From the NCBI GenBank assembly GCA_031409815.1, contig JANNXV010000251.1, positions 1 to 13,113 of the forward strand: 13,113 nt of DNA. The letters are read 5' to 3'. The notes beneath the pieces were generated by a model. The model did not search any database and was not told the origin of the DNA. It saw nothing but the letters and a program-made list of their open reading frames with translations. A program made the position numbers and the translations under genes. Below are positions 12,265 to 13,113 of this stretch, in pieces. Position 1 is the stretch's first letter. Each line of letters opens with the position of its first letter. Source of the stretch: JANLUX01 sp031409815 (GTDB taxonomy: Bacteria > Bacteroidota > Bacteroidia > AKYH767-A > OLB10).

Positions 12265-13113
12265 ATGCCGATATTAGCTTTCCAGCGCCCCGACAAAGTA
12301 ATAATGAACCATGCAACCGAAACTTTCGGGCAATTCGAATTTCGCCCTTTAGAGCCAGGTTATGGTATTACTGTTGGTAACGCGTTGCGCAGAATTCTTC
12401 TCAATTCATTGGAGGGATATGCTATTACGTCCATTAAAATGGCCGGAGTTGATCATGAGTTTTCAACAATAAAAGGTGTTGTTGAAGATGTTACCGAAAT
12501 GATTTTGAACTTAAAGCAAGTTCGTTTTAAGCGTCAAATTGAAGGAACAGATGCTGAAAAAGTTCATGTTACCATCAATGGTAAAGAAACTTTTACTGCT
12601 GGCGATATTGCCAAACATACTACCGCATTTCAGGTTTTAAATCCTGATTTCGTGATTTGCCACATGGACACTAGCGTTAAAATTCAGTTGGATTTAACTA
12701 TTGAGCAAGGACGTGGTTATGTTCCATCTGAAGAAAACAAAAGTAATAGCGCTCCCATTGGAACTATTCCAATTGATGCCATTTTTACTCCAATTCGCAA
12801 TGTAAAGTATCATATCGAGAATTATCGTGTGGAGCAAAAAACAGATTATGAGAAGTTAGTTATTGAAATTACTTCTGATGGTTCTGTTCATCCTAAAGAA
12901 GCTTTAAAGGAAGCAGCAGAAATTCTGATTCATCATTTCATGCTTTTCAGCGATGAGAAAATAACATTAGAAAGCAAGCCAAAACAGCCTGTTGAAGAAT
13001 TAGACGAGAATACATTACACATGCGTCAATTATTAAAGAGCAAATTGGTAGATATGGATTTAATGCACGAACGCTTAAATCCATATCTACCAATTTGCTC
13101 TTTAATAATTGAC
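12265..13113 (+). CDS. rpoA: RNA polymerase alpha subunit, 3' end missing and replaced by a fold-back
   Basis: Alpha dimerises to scaffold RNA polymerase assembly. The frame starts MPILAFQRPDKVI and contains the family signature GNALRRILLNSLEGYA (about residues 45-60). The N-terminal domain runs to roughly residue 235, followed by the linker LDENTLHMRQLLKSKLVDMDL. Genuine sequence ends at residue 266 (base 13062 or 13063). The following 17 codons (MHERLNPYLPICSL and on) are the reverse complement of the preceding rpoA bases, not alpha sequence. The expected continuation S-V-R-A is encoded on the complementary strand of the loop. The promoter-binding C-terminal domain is therefore not in the window, and neither is rplQ, which normally follows. 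No stop codon is reached. Confidence 0.93.
   Translation, partial: MPILAFQRPDKVIMNHATETFGQFEFRPLEPGYGITVGNALRRILLNSLEGYAITSIKMAGVDHEFSTIKGVVEDVTEMILNLKQVRFKRQIEGTDAEKVHVTINGKETFTAGDIAKHTTAFQVLNPDFVICHMDTSVKIQLDLTIEQGRGYVPSEENKSNSAPIGTIPIDAIFTPIRNVKYHIENYRVEQKTDYEKLVIEITSDGSVHPKEALKEAAEILIHHFMLFSDEKITLESKPKQPVEELDENTLHMRQLLKSKLVDMDLMHERLNPYLPICSLIID
13025..13113. repeat. Perfect 39-bp inverted repeat ending the window (fold-back)
   Basis: Arms 13025-13063 and 13075-13113 are exact reverse complements around an 11-base loop (TGCACGAACGC). The second arm ends exactly at the last base. The structure is symmetrical with respect to rpoA coding sequence, as explained in the findings, and is best read as a chimeric end rather than a biological hairpin. 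Confidence 0.95.

Overview
The window is a chromosomal segment from a member of the Bacteroidota (Bacteroidetes). Four things point there. Promoters match the phylum's sigma factor pattern (TTG, 19 bases, then TAnnTTTG). Start codons mostly follow A-rich leaders without a Shine-Dalgarno motif. L36 is of the zinc-free type. Gene content and order from rplF to rpoA fit the phylum. I cannot name a genus from the sequence.

Layout. (1) Bases 1-587 hold the 3' part of a riboflavin gene, the GTP cyclohydrolase II half of what is probably a ribBA fusion cut by the left edge. (2) Bases 588-2843 form an AT-rich accessory islet. It contains a small membrane-anchored orphan protein (+), a secreted cysteine-rich orphan protein (-), and an MntA/HepT-type (MNT-HEPN) toxin-antitoxin pair. 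The HEPN toxin is interrupted by an in-frame TGA just before its catalytic RX4HXY motif. Hairpins and palindromes lie between these genes. (3) Bases 2844-5472 carry two housekeeping genes on the + strand: a phosphoglucosamine mutase (glmM-like) and a group I cysteine desulfurase (IscS/NifS-like). (4) Bases 5473-5867 are a 395-base gene-free stretch with a nested inverted-repeat structure and a very good Bacteroidota promoter. (5) Bases 5868-13113 hold the distal spc and alpha operon genes, all + strand: rplF, rplR, rpsE, rpmD, rplO, secY, map, infA, rpmJ, rpsM, rpsK, rpsD and rpoA (cut by the right edge).

The genes of region 5 supply ribosomal subunits, the Sec translocon, N-terminal Met removal, initiation factor 1 and the RNA polymerase alpha subunit. 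They probably form one long transcription unit from the promoter at 5782-5811. In most bacteria rplF directly follows rpsH inside the spc operon. Here a cysteine desulfurase and a fresh promoter precede it, so the S10-spc cluster seems to be split between rpsH and rplF in this genome.

The last 89 bases are not normal coding sequence. Positions 13025-13063 and 13075-13113 are a perfect 39-bp inverted repeat. The reverse complement of the 11-base loop, read with its arm, encodes the expected RpoA continuation D-L-S-V-R-A. The end is therefore a fold-back of rpoA on itself, most simply a chimeric read or amplification artefact at a contig end. I found no clearly new multi-gene system. The points most worth a second look are the split operon with its structured upstream region, the decayed toxin next to an intact antitoxin, the 8-base-period hairpin between infA and rpmJ, and the terminal fold-back.
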